The notes under the pieces were generated by a model. The model was not told the DNA's origin and ran no database searches. It was given only the letters and a program-made list of their open reading frames with translations. 64,000 nucleotides of DNA from Rheinheimera soli (GTDB taxonomy: Bacteria > Pseudomonadota > Gammaproteobacteria > Enterobacterales > Alteromonadaceae), in assembly GCF_021290985.1 (NCBI RefSeq), contig NZ_JAJOYU010000017.1:38799-102798 (forward strand), written 5' to 3'. Made by a program: the position numbers and the translations under genes. Below are positions 44,718-55,007 of the stretch, in pieces; positions within the stretch are counted from its first letter, which is position 1, and the number at the start of each line of letters is the position of its first letter.

Positions 44718-46325
44718 GTGGCCAGACTGAATAGCAAAATTAATCCACGCAGTGACGAATTTATCCAGAACGCTCAGGCGATGCAGCAACTGGTGGATGA
44801 TTTAGAGCAAAAAGTACAACAGATCAAATTAGGTGGCGGCGAAGCGTTGATTGCCCGCCATACTTCACGCGGCAAGCTGTTTGTGCGTGATCGTATTCAA
44901 AAACTGCTGGACCCGGGTTCACCCTTTTTAGAAGTAGGCCAATTTGCTGGCTGGCAATGTTACGACGACTATGTACCTGCAGCAGGTGTAGTTGCAGGTA
45001 TTGGCCGGGTCAATGGTGTCGAGTGCATGATTGTGGCGAACGATGCCACAGTCAAAGGCGGTACTTATTATCCGCTTACGGTAAAAAAACACTTACGGGC
45101 CCAGGAAATTGCCGAAACCTGCATGTTGCCTTGTATTTATCTGGTCGACTCAGGTGGCGCTAACCTGCCCCGTCAGGACGATGTATTCCCCGACAAACTG
45201 CACTTTGGCCGTATCTTCTTTAACCAAGCCCGTATGTCCGCCAAGGGCATTCCACAAATCGCTGTGGTGATGGGGCTTTGTACTGCTGGTGGTGCTTATG
45301 TACCGGCTATGGCGGATGAAAGTATTATCGTCAAAGATCAGGGCACTATCTTTTTAGCAGGCCCGCCATTGGTTAAAGCTGCTACAGGCGAAGAAGTCAC
45401 GGCAGAAGAGTTAGGTGGCGCTGATGTGCACTGCAAAATCTCTGGTGTGGCCGATCACTATGCATTAAATGATGAACATGCGCTGCAACTGGCGCGTAAT
45501 GCCGTCAGCCGTCTGAATCATCAAAAACCTGTGCAAGGGGACGTGCGCCCTGTCGAAGCACCACTTTATGATGTCAGCGAGCTGTACGGTATTGTTGGCA
45601 CCGATCTGAAAAAACCTTTTGATGTACGTGAAGTGATAGCCCGTATTGTCGATGCCTCTGACTTTGACGAATTTAAACAGTTTTATGGCGCGACTTTAGT
45701 TTGTGGTTTTGCCCGCATTTTTGGACAGCCTATTGGCATAGTGGCCAATAACGGCATTCTGTTTTCTGAGTCAGCGCAAAAAGGCGCTCACTTTATTGAG
45801 CTTTGTGCCCAGCGCAAAATTCCACTCTTGTTCCTGCAAAACATCACCGGCTTTATGGTCGGTAAAAAATACGAAGCCGAAGGCATCGCCAAACACGGCG
45901 CCAAAATGGTGATGGCTGTGTCTTGTGCCAATGTGCCGAAATTTACTGTACTTATTGGAGGCTCTTATGGCGCTGGTAACTACGGTATGTGTGGCCGTGC
46001 TTATGACCCCACCATGATGTGGATGTGGCCCAATGCCCGTATTTCTGTGATGGGCGGTGAACAAGCTGCGGGTGTTATGGCGACCGTCACTAAAGATGCG
46101 TTGGCACGTAAAGGCGAAAGCTTAACCCCTGAAGCTGAACAAGCTATCCGCCAGCCTATTGTCGCGCAGTACGAACAGCAAGGTCACCCTTATTACGCCA
46201 GTGCGCGTTTATGGGATGACGGCATTATAGACCCAGCGCAAACCCGTATGGTGGTTGGCCTGGCATTGACTGCCGCGCTGAATGCGCCTGTCGCCGAATC
46301 CAAATTTGGCGTGTTCCGGATGTAA
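44718..46325 (+). CDS. liuB: methylcrotonoyl-CoA carboxylase beta subunit
   Basis: The carboxyltransferase subunit, about 535 residues, moves CO2 from biotin to 3-methylcrotonyl-CoA in leucine breakdown. Motifs include [18 protein letters not shown] (about 150), [11 protein letters not shown] (about 195) and [13 protein letters not shown] (about 443), with the family C-terminus FGVFRM. The start is GTG: the codon at 44718 has AGGTGG six bases upstream and gives [12 protein letters not shown]. In-frame GTG codons at 44709 and 44712 are alternatives. It is followed by liuC after 18 bases. Confidence 0.93.
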   Translation: MARLNSKINPRSDEFIQNAQAMQQLVDDLEQKVQQIKLGGGEALIARHTSRGKLFVRDRIQKLLDPGSPFLEVGQFAGWQCYDDYVPAAGVVAGIGRVNGVECMIVANDATVKGGTYYPLTVKKHLRAQEIAETCMLPCIYLVDSGGANLPRQDDVFPDKLHFGRIFFNQARMSAKGIPQIAVVMGLCTAGGAYVPAMADESIIVKDQGTIFLAGPPLVKAATGEEVTAEELGGADVHCKISGVADHYALNDEHALQLARNAVSRLNHQKPVQGDVRPVEAPLYDVSELYGIVGTDLKKPFDVREVIARIVDASDFDEFKQFYGATLVCGFARIFGQPIGIVANNGILFSESAQKGAHFIELCAQRKIPLLFLQNITGFMVGKKYEAEGIAKHGAKMVMAVSCANVPKFTVLIGGSYGAGNYGMCGRAYDPTMMWMWPNARISVMGGEQAAGVMATVTKDALARKGESLTPEAEQAIRQPIVAQYEQQGHPYYASARLWDDGIIDPAQTRMVVGLALTAALNAPVAESKFGVFRM

Positions 46326-46343
46326 TGGCAAGGAGTAAACAGA

Positions 46344-47141
46344 ATGCAAAATTATAAAACTATTACTACCTCGTTAAGTGCAGCCGGTGTTGCAGAGCTG
46401 GTACTAAACCGCGCCGAAGTGCATAACGCTTTTGACGACAGCATGATAGGCGAATTAATCGACGCCTTAAAAAGCTTGGCTGCTAATTCAGCTGTGCGAG
46501 TGCTGCTACTGAAATCCTTGGGTAAAAACTTCAGCGCAGGTGCCGATCTGAACTGGATGCGCTCTATGGCTGAGAAAAACTACCAGCAGAACTTAGAAGA
46601 TGCAGGTCAGTTAGCAGAGCTGATGCGTCAGCTGGATCGCTTTCCTGCCCCCACTATTGCTTTGGTGCAAGGTGCAGCTTTTGGTGGTGCTTTGGGTTTA
46701 GTCTCCTGCTGCGATATAGCCATTGCCGAACAAGGCGCCAGCTTTTGTTTAAGCGAAGTGAAAATTGGTTTAATACCAGCTGTGATCAGCCCCTATGTGA
46801 TGCGCGCTATAGGTGAACGTGCCAGCCGCCGTTATTTCTTAACGGCAGAACGTTTTGATGCCCCTACAGCGCTGAACTTAGGTTTAGTACATCAACTGGT
46901 AGACGCAGGTGGCCTTGTTGGCGCAGCAGAACATTTTGTTGGCATCTTACTGAATAACAGCCCTGCAGCGCTTCGCTGCGCTAAAGAGCTGATGGCGGCA
47001 GTTAATAGCCAGCCTATTAATCAGCAACTGATTGACAGCACTTCAGCACGAATTGCAGCAATTCGGGTATCAAATGAAGGTCAGGAAGGCTTAAACGCCT
47101 TTTTACAAAAACGTACTCCGGCCTGGATCCGGTCAGAATAA
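46344..47141 (+). CDS. liuC: methylglutaconyl-CoA hydratase
   Basis: A 265-residue crotonase-fold enzyme hydrating 3-methylglutaconyl-CoA to HMG-CoA. Family signatures are KNFSAGADLNWMRSM (about 60) and GGALGLVSCCDIAIAE (about 112), with EVKIGLIPAVISPYV (about 136). An AGGAG ribosome site precedes the ATG. Position between liuB and liuD fixes the substrate more firmly than sequence alone would. Confidence 0.92.
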   Translation: MQNYKTITTSLSAAGVAELVLNRAEVHNAFDDSMIGELIDALKSLAANSAVRVLLLKSLGKNFSAGADLNWMRSMAEKNYQQNLEDAGQLAELMRQLDRFPAPTIALVQGAAFGGALGLVSCCDIAIAEQGASFCLSEVKIGLIPAVISPYVMRAIGERASRRYFLTAERFDAPTALNLGLVHQLVDAGGLVGAAEHFVGILLNNSPAALRCAKELMAAVNSQPINQQLIDSTSARIAAIRVSNEGQEGLNAFLQKRTPAWIRSE

Positions 47142-47155
47142 GGAAAAACAGACTG

Positions 47156-49132
47156 ATGTTTCGCAAAATTTTGATCGCCAACCGGGGCGAAATCGCCTGC
47201 CGTGTAATAGAAACTGCCCATAAACTAGGTATTCGTTGTGTAGCTGTCTATTCAGAAGCTGATGCCAACGCCCGCCATGTACATATGGCCGATGAGGCTT
47301 TTTTACTAGGCCCTGCGCCAAGCAAAGAGTCTTATTTGCGCGCTGATAAAATTCTGGACATCGCCAAATTATCTGGCGCCGAAGCTGTGCACCCTGGTTA
47401 TGGCTTTTTATCTGAAAACGAAGGATTTGCACAAGCATGCGCTGAGGCTGGTGTGGTCTTTATTGGCCCGCCAGTGCCTGCCATAGCCGCTATGGGTAGC
47501 AAAAGCGCTGCCAAAGAGATTATGACCCAAGCCGGTGTGCCTTTAGTGCCTGGTTACCATGGCGATAACCAAGACCCTTCCTTTTTACAACAACAAGCTG
47601 ATCTGGTGGGCTACCCACTGCTACTGAAAGCCGCTTATGGCGGTGGTGGCAAAGGCATGCGTGTGGTCTGGAACAGCGGCGAATTTGCTGAAGCTTTGGC
47701 TGGTGCCAAACGCGAAGCCTTAAACGGCTTTGGCAATGACAAAGTGCTGATGGAACGCTACCTGACCAAACCTCGCCATGTTGAAATTCAGGTGTTCGCC
47801 GACAGTTTTGGTAATGCGGTTTATTTAGCTGAGCGGGACTGCTCTATTCAGCGCCGCCACCAGAAAGTGATTGAAGAAGCACCAGCACCGAATTTCAGCG
47901 CAGAGCAGCGCAAAGCTATGGGCGAAGCTGCAGTCAAAGCCGCTCAGGCTATTGCGTATCAGGGTGCTGGTACAGTTGAATTCTTGTTTGATGAAGACGG
48001 CTCTTTCTATTTTATGGAAATGAATACCCGTCTGCAGGTCGAACATCCAGTCACTGAAATGATCACAGGTCAGGATCTGGTGAAATGGCAGCTGTTGGTC
48101 GCCAGTGGTCAGCCCCTGCCTTTAACTCAGGATCAAATCACTATTGATGGCCATGCCATTGAGGTGCGGGTTTATGCTGAAGATCCGGATCACGATTTCC
48201 TGCCAGCCACAGGCAAACTGACCTATTTACGCCAGCCTGAAGCAAGTCGTTATGTGCGGGTCGATACAGGCGTGGTAGAAAACGACGAAGTATCGCCTTT
48301 TTACGACCCTATGATTGCCAAGCTGATTGTTTGGGATGAAAACCGTGATCGCGCCATAGCCAGGATGTTGCGTGCTTTAGATGATTACCGCATTGCTGGC
48401 GTAAAAAATAACCTGAATTTCTTAACCCGTTTAGTGGAGCAACCTGCTTTTGCCAAAGCAGAGCTGGATACGCATTTTATTGAACGGCATAAAGAGTCGT
48501 TGTTTGCACCGGGTCAGTCTGAAACTGAACAAGCCAGTTTATTGGCTGCCTTATATCTGTTACTGAAAGAGCGTTCAGACAATGTGGACGATCAAAGCCC
48601 ATGGGCTTTGTGTTCAGGTTGGCGTTTAAGTGAAGTTCCAACTGTGTCTTTCCCGCTGATTTATCAGGATGAAACCCGCCTGGTTAGCATCAGCTCTGAA
48701 GGTAAACAGCTTAGCTTAACGCAACAAGGTGTGATCACCCCTGCCACAGCAAGCCTCGAAGGAGATGAGCTACAGGCCAATTTAAATGGTCATAGGGTCA
48801 AAGTACGAGTCAGTCAGTATCAGGATACGGTGTCAGTTTTTATCAAACATCAACGTTATGACTTTATCTACCAGACTCAGGTGCAAATTGTGGTCGATGA
48901 CAGCGCTGCAGCAGGCAGCCTGACGGCGCCAATGAACGGCACTATAGTCGCTGTGATGGTCGAAAAAGGTGCGCTTGTCAGCGCAGGCCAGACGCTTTTG
49001 GTGATGGAAGCGATGAAAATGGAATACAGCATCAAAGCGCCCAAAGATGGTGTGGTCAACCAGCTATTTTATGCCGCTGGTGATCTGGTGAAAGACGGAG
49101 CGGAGCTGCTGGATTTCACAGCCGCTGACTAA
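47156..49132 (+). CDS. liuD: methylcrotonoyl-CoA carboxylase alpha subunit (biotin-containing)
   Basis: A 658-residue biotin carboxylase plus carrier subunit. The N-terminal domain starts [15 protein letters not shown]; the ATP-grasp loop is [12 protein letters not shown] (about 163) and the conserved [14 protein letters not shown] motif is near 288. The C-terminal biotinyl domain has VMEAMKM with the biotinylated Lys621. It pairs with LiuB. Only 14 bases separate it from liuC and 25 from liuE. Confidence 0.95.
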   Translation: MFRKILIANRGEIACRVIETAHKLGIRCVAVYSEADANARHVHMADEAFLLGPAPSKESYLRADKILDIAKLSGAEAVHPGYGFLSENEGFAQACAEAGVVFIGPPVPAIAAMGSKSAAKEIMTQAGVPLVPGYHGDNQDPSFLQQQADLVGYPLLLKAAYGGGGKGMRVVWNSGEFAEALAGAKREALNGFGNDKVLMERYLTKPRHVEIQVFADSFGNAVYLAERDCSIQRRHQKVIEEAPAPNFSAEQRKAMGEAAVKAAQAIAYQGAGTVEFLFDEDGSFYFMEMNTRLQVEHPVTEMITGQDLVKWQLLVASGQPLPLTQDQITIDGHAIEVRVYAEDPDHDFLPATGKLTYLRQPEASRYVRVDTGVVENDEVSPFYDPMIAKLIVWDENRDRAIARMLRALDDYRIAGVKNNLNFLTRLVEQPAFAKAELDTHFIERHKESLFAPGQSETEQASLLAALYLLLKERSDNVDDQSPWALCSGWRLSEVPTVSFPLIYQDETRLVSISSEGKQLSLTQQGVITPATASLEGDELQANLNGHRVKVRVSQYQDTVSVFIKHQRYDFIYQTQVQIVVDDSAAAGSLTAPMNGTIVAVMVEKGALVSAGQTLLVMEAMKMEYSIKAPKDGVVNQLFYAAGDLVKDGAELLDFTAAD

Positions 49133-49157
49133 TACAGCCCCATTTTTGGAGACTTTT

Positions 49158-50096
49158 ATGTCATTGATACTAAACACGCAACATACGGCAGGTTTGCCCA
49201 AAGCCGTACGACTTGTTGAAGTAGGCCCACGCGATGGTCTGCAAAATGAAAAAGCTGTGTCGCTGGCGGCAAAAGTCGAGCTGGTGAACCGCTTAGCTGA
49301 AACAGGCCTTATCACCATTGAAACCGGCGCTTTTGTCTCGCCGAAATGGGTGCCACAAATGGCTGATTCTGCTGCTGTATTTGCACAAATCAGCCGTAAA
49401 GCAGGTATTCAGTACACGGCTTTGACACCCAATCTGCAAGGCTATGAAGCAGCCAAAGCAGCAGGTGCGACTGAAGTTGCGGTCTTTGGTGCCGCATCTG
49501 AGGCTTTTACCCAGAAAAATATCAACTGCAGCATAGCGGAAAGTCTTGAGCGTTTTGCCCCAGTGATGGCACAAGCCAAGCACGATGGTATTAAAGTTCG
49601 GGGTTATGTCTCTTGTGTGGTCGGCTGTCCTTATCAAGGCAACGTTGTCCCCTCTGAAGTAGCACGGGTTGCTAAAGCCTTGCTCGATATGGGCTGCTAC
49701 GAAATTTCGTTAGGTGACACCATAGGGGTTGGCACTCCGGCAAAAGTCAATGCAATGCTCGATGCAGTGCTGGCTGTAGTGCCTGTAGAGCAATTAGCTG
49801 TGCATTTTCACGATACGTATGGCCAGGCGTTAAGTAATATTTACGCAGCGCTACAACGTGGTATTGCTGTGGTCGACAGCTCAGTCGCAGGATTGGGCGG
49901 CTGTCCATACGCTGCTGGTGCGTCAGGCAATGTTGCCACTGAAGAAGTGGTGTATTTACTCAACGGCCTTGGCATCCATAGCGGTGTTGATTTACAACGG
50001 CTGGCGCCTATTGGCTGGTTTATCAGCGAACAGCTGGGCAAAGCGCCTAGTTCTAAAGTAGGATTGGCGCTAAAGGCCAAATGCCAGCAGAATTAA
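49158..50096 (+). CDS. liuE: hydroxymethylglutaryl-CoA lyase
   Basis: A 312-residue TIM-barrel lyase that splits HMG-CoA into acetyl-CoA and acetoacetate, the last specific step of leucine catabolism. Motifs: [11 protein letters not shown] (about 19), GCPYQGNV (about 155), [11 protein letters not shown] with metal His residues (about 215) and [14 protein letters not shown], holding the catalytic Cys (about 248). ATG at 49158 has GGAG seven bases upstream; the longer frame at 49146 lacks a site. Confidence 0.94.
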   Translation: MSLILNTQHTAGLPKAVRLVEVGPRDGLQNEKAVSLAAKVELVNRLAETGLITIETGAFVSPKWVPQMADSAAVFAQISRKAGIQYTALTPNLQGYEAAKAAGATEVAVFGAASEAFTQKNINCSIAESLERFAPVMAQAKHDGIKVRGYVSCVVGCPYQGNVVPSEVARVAKALLDMGCYEISLGDTIGVGTPAKVNAMLDAVLAVVPVEQLAVHFHDTYGQALSNIYAALQRGIAVVDSSVAGLGGCPYAAGASGNVATEEVVYLLNGLGIHSGVDLQRLAPIGWFISEQLGKAPSSKVGLALKAKCQQN

Positions 50097-50125
50097 TCAT
50101 TGATAGCATCTTTTAAGGATACAAA

Positions 50126-50827
50126 ATGGCAGGGTTTAATAAAGTTGTGACCAGCTACGAAGAAGCGCTGGCAGGCCTGACCGATGGCATGACAGTAATA
50201 GCCGGTGGTTTTGGTTTATGTGGCATTCCGGAAGGACTGATTGCTCAGATCAAAAAAATGGGCACCCGTGATTTAACAGTGGTGTCTAACAACTGTGGTG
50301 TAGATGGTTTTGGTTTAGGTGTGCTTTTGGAAGAGCGTCAAATCAAAAAGATGGTCGCCTCTTATGTCGGCGAAAACGCTTTATTTGAAAAGCAGCTACT
50401 GTCAGGTGAATTAGAAGTTGTGTTAACGCCTCAAGGCACGCTGGCTGAAAAAATCCGCGCTGGTGGTGCTGGTATTCCGGCTTTTTTCACCGCTACTGGT
50501 TACGGTACTCCTGTGGCTGACGGTAAAGAAACCCGTGAAATTAATGGCCGCAATTATGTGCTGGAAGAAGCCATTACCGGTGATTTCGCTATAGTGCGGG
50601 CCTGGAAAGCGGACCGTTACGGCAATCTGGTGTTCCGCCATACCTCAATGAACTTCAACCCTATGGCAGCCACTGCAGGCAAAATCACTGTGGCTGAAGT
50701 GGAAGAAATCGTCGAGCCGGGTGAACTGGAGCCAAGCCAAATTCACACACCAGGTATTTATGTGCAACGTGTGATCAAAGCCAGCTTTGAGAAACGCATT
50801 GAACGTCGTATGGTCCGTCAGGCTTAA
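50126..50827 (+). CDS. atoD: 3-oxoacid CoA-transferase subunit A
   Basis: A 233-residue alpha subunit of a succinyl-CoA (or acetyl-CoA):acetoacetate CoA-transferase. The [17 protein letters not shown] motif (about residues 24-40) is the family signature, and [10 protein letters not shown] and [16 protein letters not shown] are conserved. It activates acetoacetate from LiuE, so the leucine product can be cleaved by thiolase. It stands 29 bases after liuE and 12 before subunit B. The CoA donor (succinyl- or acyl-CoA) cannot be read from the sequence; scoA is an equally good name. Confidence 0.88.
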   Translation: MAGFNKVVTSYEEALAGLTDGMTVIAGGFGLCGIPEGLIAQIKKMGTRDLTVVSNNCGVDGFGLGVLLEERQIKKMVASYVGENALFEKQLLSGELEVVLTPQGTLAEKIRAGGAGIPAFFTATGYGTPVADGKETREINGRNYVLEEAITGDFAIVRAWKADRYGNLVFRHTSMNFNPMAATAGKITVAEVEEIVEPGELEPSQIHTPGIYVQRVIKASFEKRIERRMVRQA

Positions 50828-50839
50828 GGAGCACAGCAA

Positions 50840-51496
50840 ATGGCATTATCACGTGAACAGGTCGCTATGCGGGTGGCTCAGGAATTACAGGACGGCTATT
50901 ACGTCAATTTAGGCATAGGTATCCCGACCTTAGTGGCGAACTATGTACCTGCAGGTATTGAAGTAATGCTGCAATCGGAAAACGGTTTATTAGGTATGGG
51001 CCCCTACCCAACCGAAGCTGAATTAGATGCCGATATGATCAACGCAGGCAAAGAAACTGTCACCGCCATCAAAGGCGCTGCCATTTTCAGCTCAGCAGAA
51101 AGTTTTGCCATGATCCGTGGCGGTCATGTGGATTTAACAGTGCTGGGCGCTTTTGAAGTCGATCAAAACGGCAATATTGCCAGTTGGATGATCCCGGGCA
51201 AACTGGTCAAAGGCATGGGCGGCGCTATGGATTTAGTGGCTGGTGCACAAAATATTATTGTCACTATGACCCACGCCGACAAATACGGCAGTTCCAAGTT
51301 ACTGGATAGCTGTACTTTGCCTTTGACTGGTGTGAACTGCGTGAAAAAGATTGTGACTGATTTAGCTGTACTGGAAGTTCGGGACGGCGCTTTCCATTTA
51401 CTGGAGCGCGCACCAGGCATTAGCGTGGAAGAAATTCAGCAAAAAACTGCGGGTAAGTTAGTGGTTTCGGGTGATATTCCGGAAATGCAGTTCTGA
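50840..51496 (+). CDS. atoA: 3-oxoacid CoA-transferase subunit B
   Basis: A 218-residue beta subunit. The catalytic Glu lies in the [12 protein letters not shown] motif (about residue 52), and the family stretch [19 protein letters not shown] follows (about 92). The [10 protein letters not shown] and [13 protein letters not shown] motifs are conserved. It ends the plus-strand liu operon and is followed by a hairpin shared with the convergent gene. scoB is the alternative name. Confidence 0.9.
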   Translation: MALSREQVAMRVAQELQDGYYVNLGIGIPTLVANYVPAGIEVMLQSENGLLGMGPYPTEAELDADMINAGKETVTAIKGAAIFSSAESFAMIRGGHVDLTVLGAFEVDQNGNIASWMIPGKLVKGMGGAMDLVAGAQNIIVTMTHADKYGSSKLLDSCTLPLTGVNCVKKIVTDLAVLEVRDGAFHLLERAPGISVEEIQQKTAGKLVVSGDIPEMQF

Positions 51497-51508
51497 TGTA
51501 AAACATAA

Positions 51509-51535
51509 AGGGTCAGAGGCAAGGCTTCTGACCCT
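51509..51535. terminator. hairpin between convergent CoA-transferase and PH-like genes
   Basis: The stem AGGGTCAGA/TCTGACCCT lies 13 bases after the CoA-transferase stop. Read on the minus strand it is followed by TTTATGTTTT, so it suits the gene at 51534 best; its stop codon overlaps the hairpin. Confidence 0.7.
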
Positions 51536-52049
51536 ATCGAAACGCCTTGGCCTGTAAACCGGCACCAGCATTGTCTCTATTAATATCACCACTAATTAAC
51601 GCTATCGCATTTTTAGTGCTGACCACAGTCACTTTATCTATATTGCCAATCAACATTACAAAAGCTGTTTGCTGATTAGCTAACCTGTACCAACCGACTT
51701 TGTAATTAGGCAAATTAATCGCGTTTACAGCAACTACAGGCTTGAACTCGCCCAACTCGTCACAAAACACCACTGAAACTTTACTTTGCGCTGAGTGAAT
51801 ATCATCAATTTTGGTCTGATACAACCCCGCTTTCAGCTCCAGAGCGTTGCCATTCATTAACAAAGTGTTATCACTAAACTTCAGACTGAGCAGTAAGAAG
51901 CACAAACTACAAAGGCTGAAAACCCATAAAGATTGTCTTAACCAAAGAGGTTTAAAATACACCAGAGCCGATAAAACCAAAGCCGGGAGTAGCACACAAA
52001 GAATAAAAAGCAGCGCATAAAGATGCCAGCCGATCTCAGATAAATACAT
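51534..52049 (-). CDS. membrane protein with bacterial PH-like domain
   Basis: A 171-residue protein with two N-terminal membrane segments (about residues 8-32 and 38-60) and a C-terminal domain. The pattern ELKAGLYQTKIDDI, NLPNYKVGWYRLANQQTA and KVTVVSTKNAIALISG fits the bacterial Pleckstrin-homology-like fold (bPH) seen in many small membrane proteins. No function is assigned. It stands alone between the CoA transferase operon and the GlxA gene. Confidence 0.7.
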   Translation of the reverse strand: MYLSEIGWHLYALLFILCVLLPALVLSALVYFKPLWLRQSLWVFSLCSLCFLLLSLKFSDNTLLMNGNALELKAGLYQTKIDDIHSAQSKVSVVFCDELGEFKPVVAVNAINLPNYKVGWYRLANQQTAFVMLIGNIDKVTVVSTKNAIALISGDINRDNAGAGLQAKAFR

Positions 52050-52151
52050 TTAATTAACTTTCATCAATGAATTGGCCACATGATAATAGCACAAAACAAA
52101 CTTTTCCTGACTCATTTGTTAAATTTTGTTAATTAACAGTGCGGCGATTAA

Positions 52152-53177
52152 TTATGCCGCAGACTCCCGTTCACGGCCACTGACCGGACAACAGTTAATT
52201 TGTGGCTCAAACATAAATTTTTGCCGATACGCTTTAGGGGTCAAGCTGGTGTAATGCACAAATAGCTTCCGAAAAGACGAAATGTCCTCATAGCCAACTT
52301 GCTGCATTATTTCTTCTGCAGTCCACAAGGTATTTTCCAGCAAAGACTTCGCCCTCTCAATACGTAAACGCTGCAGATAAGCCATAGGGGTTTCGTCTAA
52401 ATGTTGTTTAAAACGCCGGATCAAAGTACGGGGTGTCATGGCAAAAGTTTCGGCTAATTGCTCCAGACTGACCGGCTCCGCCAGATGAGTCTGCAGGTAC
52501 TGCTGAATTTCAGTTAACTTCGCATCTTTGTGTTGAGGTGCCAGTTGTAAAGACAGATAAGGTAGCTGTGAGGTTCGGTTTGGATCCGTCAGCATAATTT
52601 TTGCCATTTGCTGAGCAAAAGCCGTGTCCATACACAGCTCAACAAAACGCAGGCATAAGTTCAGGTATGAAGTGGTAGCACCGCCGGTCAAAATGGTCTG
52701 TTGCTGCACCACCAACTGCTGTAAATCCAGTTTTACCTGCGGAAACATCTGACGGAAATAGTCTTTAAAAAACCAGACTGAAGTAGATTGCAGGCCATTT
52801 AACAAGCCCGTTCCGGCCAGCGCAAAAGTGCCATTACAAAAAGCACCCAGCCACTTACCCTGTTGCAGCATCTGCTGTAATTCAGCCTTGTAAGGCAGCA
52901 ATTCCTGACTCACACGCAGCAGATCGTTTGAGTTATAGGCGTAAAATCCGGGGATCAACAGAATATCAATCTGATTTACATCAACAGGTTCAACCTGCAG
53001 CGTAAAAGGCCCCTGCTGTAGCTGAGTATTAGGTCCCATCAACACAGTTTCAAATAACTGCTGATCGCTTTGCTGTATTAATTGCCAGTATTTATTACAG
53101 AAGGTAAAAAAATCCATTACCCCTGTCACACTGCTCATCACTGCGTCTTGATTTACCCAAATGCCAACGCGTTTCAT
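52152..53177 (-). CDS. GlxA-family transcriptional regulator (DJ-1 plus AraC)
   Basis: A 341-residue two-domain regulator. The N-terminal DJ-1/PfpI-like domain (about residues 1-190) includes the GAFCNGTFALAGTGLL nucleophile-elbow-like segment. The C-terminal AraC/XylS domain (about 230-325) carries two helix-turn-helix units, with QYLQTHLAEPVSLEQLAE and a QVGYEDISSFRKLF motif. Such proteins control amine, amino-acid or stress genes. The nearest possible target is the small divergent membrane-protein gene. It ends with a short Cys-containing tail that looks normal. Confidence 0.88.
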   Translation of the reverse strand: MKRVGIWVNQDAVMSSVTGVMDFFTFCNKYWQLIQQSDQQLFETVLMGPNTQLQQGPFTLQVEPVDVNQIDILLIPGFYAYNSNDLLRVSQELLPYKAELQQMLQQGKWLGAFCNGTFALAGTGLLNGLQSTSVWFFKDYFRQMFPQVKLDLQQLVVQQQTILTGGATTSYLNLCLRFVELCMDTAFAQQMAKIMLTDPNRTSQLPYLSLQLAPQHKDAKLTEIQQYLQTHLAEPVSLEQLAETFAMTPRTLIRRFKQHLDETPMAYLQRLRIERAKSLLENTLWTAEEIMQQVGYEDISSFRKLFVHYTSLTPKAYRQKFMFEPQINCCPVSGRERESAA

Positions 53178-53270
53178 AATGTCACTTACCGCCTCAAATA
53201 CGTCATTAGCGACACTTTAGACCCTATCAACCTAAGAGTAAAGTATCAGCATCAACAACAGGAGGTAGTT

Positions 53271-53441
53271 ATGTTTCAACTGTCAAAACGCAAAACAGTA
53301 TGGGCTTTATTGGCTTTGGTCTGGGCTATGGTGGTAGGGCTTGCTCTGCAAATAACACCAGATCCAATGCTGCATCTGGTGCAAATTCCTATACTACTGG
53401 TGCTGACCTTAGGTTTGGCCAGCATCAGTCTGGAGGACTAA
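53271..53441 (+). CDS. small hydrophobic membrane protein
   Basis: A 56-residue protein with two predicted membrane segments, separated by a short PDP turn: one near residues 9-27 and another near 35-52. A strong AGGAGG ribosome site lies seven bases before the ATG at 53271. A longer frame from 53082 overlaps the GlxA gene and is not convincing. I do not recognise a family. It diverges from the GlxA-type regulator, whose gap may hold its operator. Confidence 0.65.
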   Translation: MFQLSKRKTVWALLALVWAMVVGLALQITPDPMLHLVQIPILLVLTLGLASISLED

Positions 53442-53454
53442 AAGTGCTGAAATG

Positions 53455-54342
53455 TTAACTTTTACGCTGCAATACGGTCAGTAAACTGGACGTATCCCAG
53501 CGACCGCCACCCATAGCCTGCACTTGAGCGTAAAACTGATCGACTAAAGCAGTCAGTGGCAAAGTGGCACCGTTGTGGCGGGCTTCGTTTAAGGTGATTG
53601 CTAAATCTTTACGCATCCAGTCGACCGCAAAACCAAAGTCGTATTTGCCTTGCAACATAGTGGAGCCTCGGTTTTCCATTTGCCAGGATTGAGCAGCGCC
53701 TTTGCTGATGGTGTCCAAAACGGCTTGACCATCCAGTCCGGCCTGCTGGGCAAAGTGCATAGCCTCAGCCAAGCCTTGTACTACGCCGGCAATACAAATT
53801 TGATTGACCATTTTGGCCAGTTGACCAGAACCAGCAGGCCCTAATAAACGGGCACTGCGGGCGTATTTCATAAGCGTGCTTTCAGCTTTTGCAAACTCAG
53901 CAACTTCGCCGCCCAGCATAATGGTCAGCAGACCATTCTGCGCACCAGCCTGACCACCTGATACAGGTGCATCTAAAAAACCTATGCCTTTTGCTTTGCA
54001 GGCCAAAGCCAGTTCACGAGCTAAATCGGCTGAGGCTGTGGTGTGATCAATCAATAAAGAGCCTGGTCGCATAGTAGCTAAAACGCCGTGTTCACCATAG
54101 ACGACAGAGCGCACATCATCATCATTGCCTACACATAACATCACCACATTGGCACCTTTGGCAGCTTCTGCCGGTGTGGATGCACAGCTACCTCCATACT
54201 GCTGCACCCAATCCAACGCCTTCTGCTTTGTTCTGTTATAGACACAAACTTGCTCGCCTTTTTGCTGCAGATGCCCAGCCATTGGAAAACCCATAACACC
54301 TAAACCGACAAAGGCAACTTTTTGTTGTGATAAATTTGACAT
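53455..54342 (-). CDS. beta-hydroxyacid dehydrogenase (GarR/MmsB-like)
   Basis: A 295-residue NAD(P)-dependent oxidoreductase with the motif FVGLGVMGFPMAGH (about residue 11), DAPVSGGQAGA (about 121) and GQLAKMVNQI (about 170), which carries the catalytic Lys. It belongs to the same superfamily as mmsB at 35549 but is clearly divergent and stands alone, so succinate-semialdehyde, tartronate-semialdehyde or a related substrate is possible. It converges with the small membrane-protein gene. Confidence 0.83.
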   Translation of the reverse strand: MSNLSQQKVAFVGLGVMGFPMAGHLQQKGEQVCVYNRTKQKALDWVQQYGGSCASTPAEAAKGANVVMLCVGNDDDVRSVVYGEHGVLATMRPGSLLIDHTTASADLARELALACKAKGIGFLDAPVSGGQAGAQNGLLTIMLGGEVAEFAKAESTLMKYARSARLLGPAGSGQLAKMVNQICIAGVVQGLAEAMHFAQQAGLDGQAVLDTISKGAAQSWQMENRGSTMLQGKYDFGFAVDWMRKDLAITLNEARHNGATLPLTALVDQFYAQVQAMGGGRWDTSSLLTVLQRKS

Positions 54343-54443
54343 AATTTTGACTTATTTCTGTGACAGACTTGAATGCCAAGAAGCTTACTAGAATCAGGGG
54401 CTCTGACGCAAAAGCATCAGACGAGTTGCAGAAAAGGACAGTT

Positions 54444-54929
54444 ATGCCAAAGGTTCACCATTTCAAAGTGAAGGACAGTCTGGGTCAGGACGTCGATTTA
54501 GCTCAATACAGGGATAAAGTGGTACTGATTGTCAACACAGCCAGCCAGTGTGGTTTTACCTCACAGTATCAGGAGCTGGAAGCTTTATATCAGCAATACA
54601 AAGATCAGGGTTTCGTCGTATTAGCTTTTCCATGTAATCAGTTTGGAGCTCAGGAACCAGGGTCCAATGCTGAAATACAGCAATTCTGTCAGCTGAATTA
54701 CGGTGTAAGTTTTCCGGTTTTTGGCAAGGTACAGGTGAATGGTCTGGATTCAGACCCTTTGTTTGAATATTTAAAAGATCAGGCCCGTGGTTTGATGAAA
54801 ACCCGCGCTATTAAATGGAACTTCACTAAGTTTTTAGTCAATCGTCAGGGTGATGTCGTCAAACGTTATGCGCCTCGAACTAAGCCTTCCAGCTTGCATC
54901 AGTCGGTTGAAGAAGTGCTGAACAGCTGA
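54444..54929 (+). CDS. gpx: glutathione peroxidase
   Basis: A 161-residue thiol peroxidase. The catalytic Cys36 sits in NTASQCGFTSQY (cysteine, not selenocysteine). The conserved AFPCNQFG motif with a second Cys and Gln is near residue 71, and WNFTKFLV with the catalytic Trp/Asn is near 132. Bacterial members often use thioredoxin rather than glutathione. ATG at 54444 with AAAGGA upstream is chosen over the longer frame at 54360. It diverges from the beta-hydroxyacid dehydrogenase gene. Confidence 0.92.
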   Translation: MPKVHHFKVKDSLGQDVDLAQYRDKVVLIVNTASQCGFTSQYQELEALYQQYKDQGFVVLAFPCNQFGAQEPGSNAEIQQFCQLNYGVSFPVFGKVQVNGLDSDPLFEYLKDQARGLMKTRAIKWNFTKFLVNRQGDVVKRYAPRTKPSSLHQSVEEVLNS

Positions 54930-55007
54930 TGCTTTGATTAAAAACAACATAGGCAGCGACTTTTTGCGTTACTCTGAGTTTCGGATCAGGAAGTAAGGAG
55001 CCCCAAA

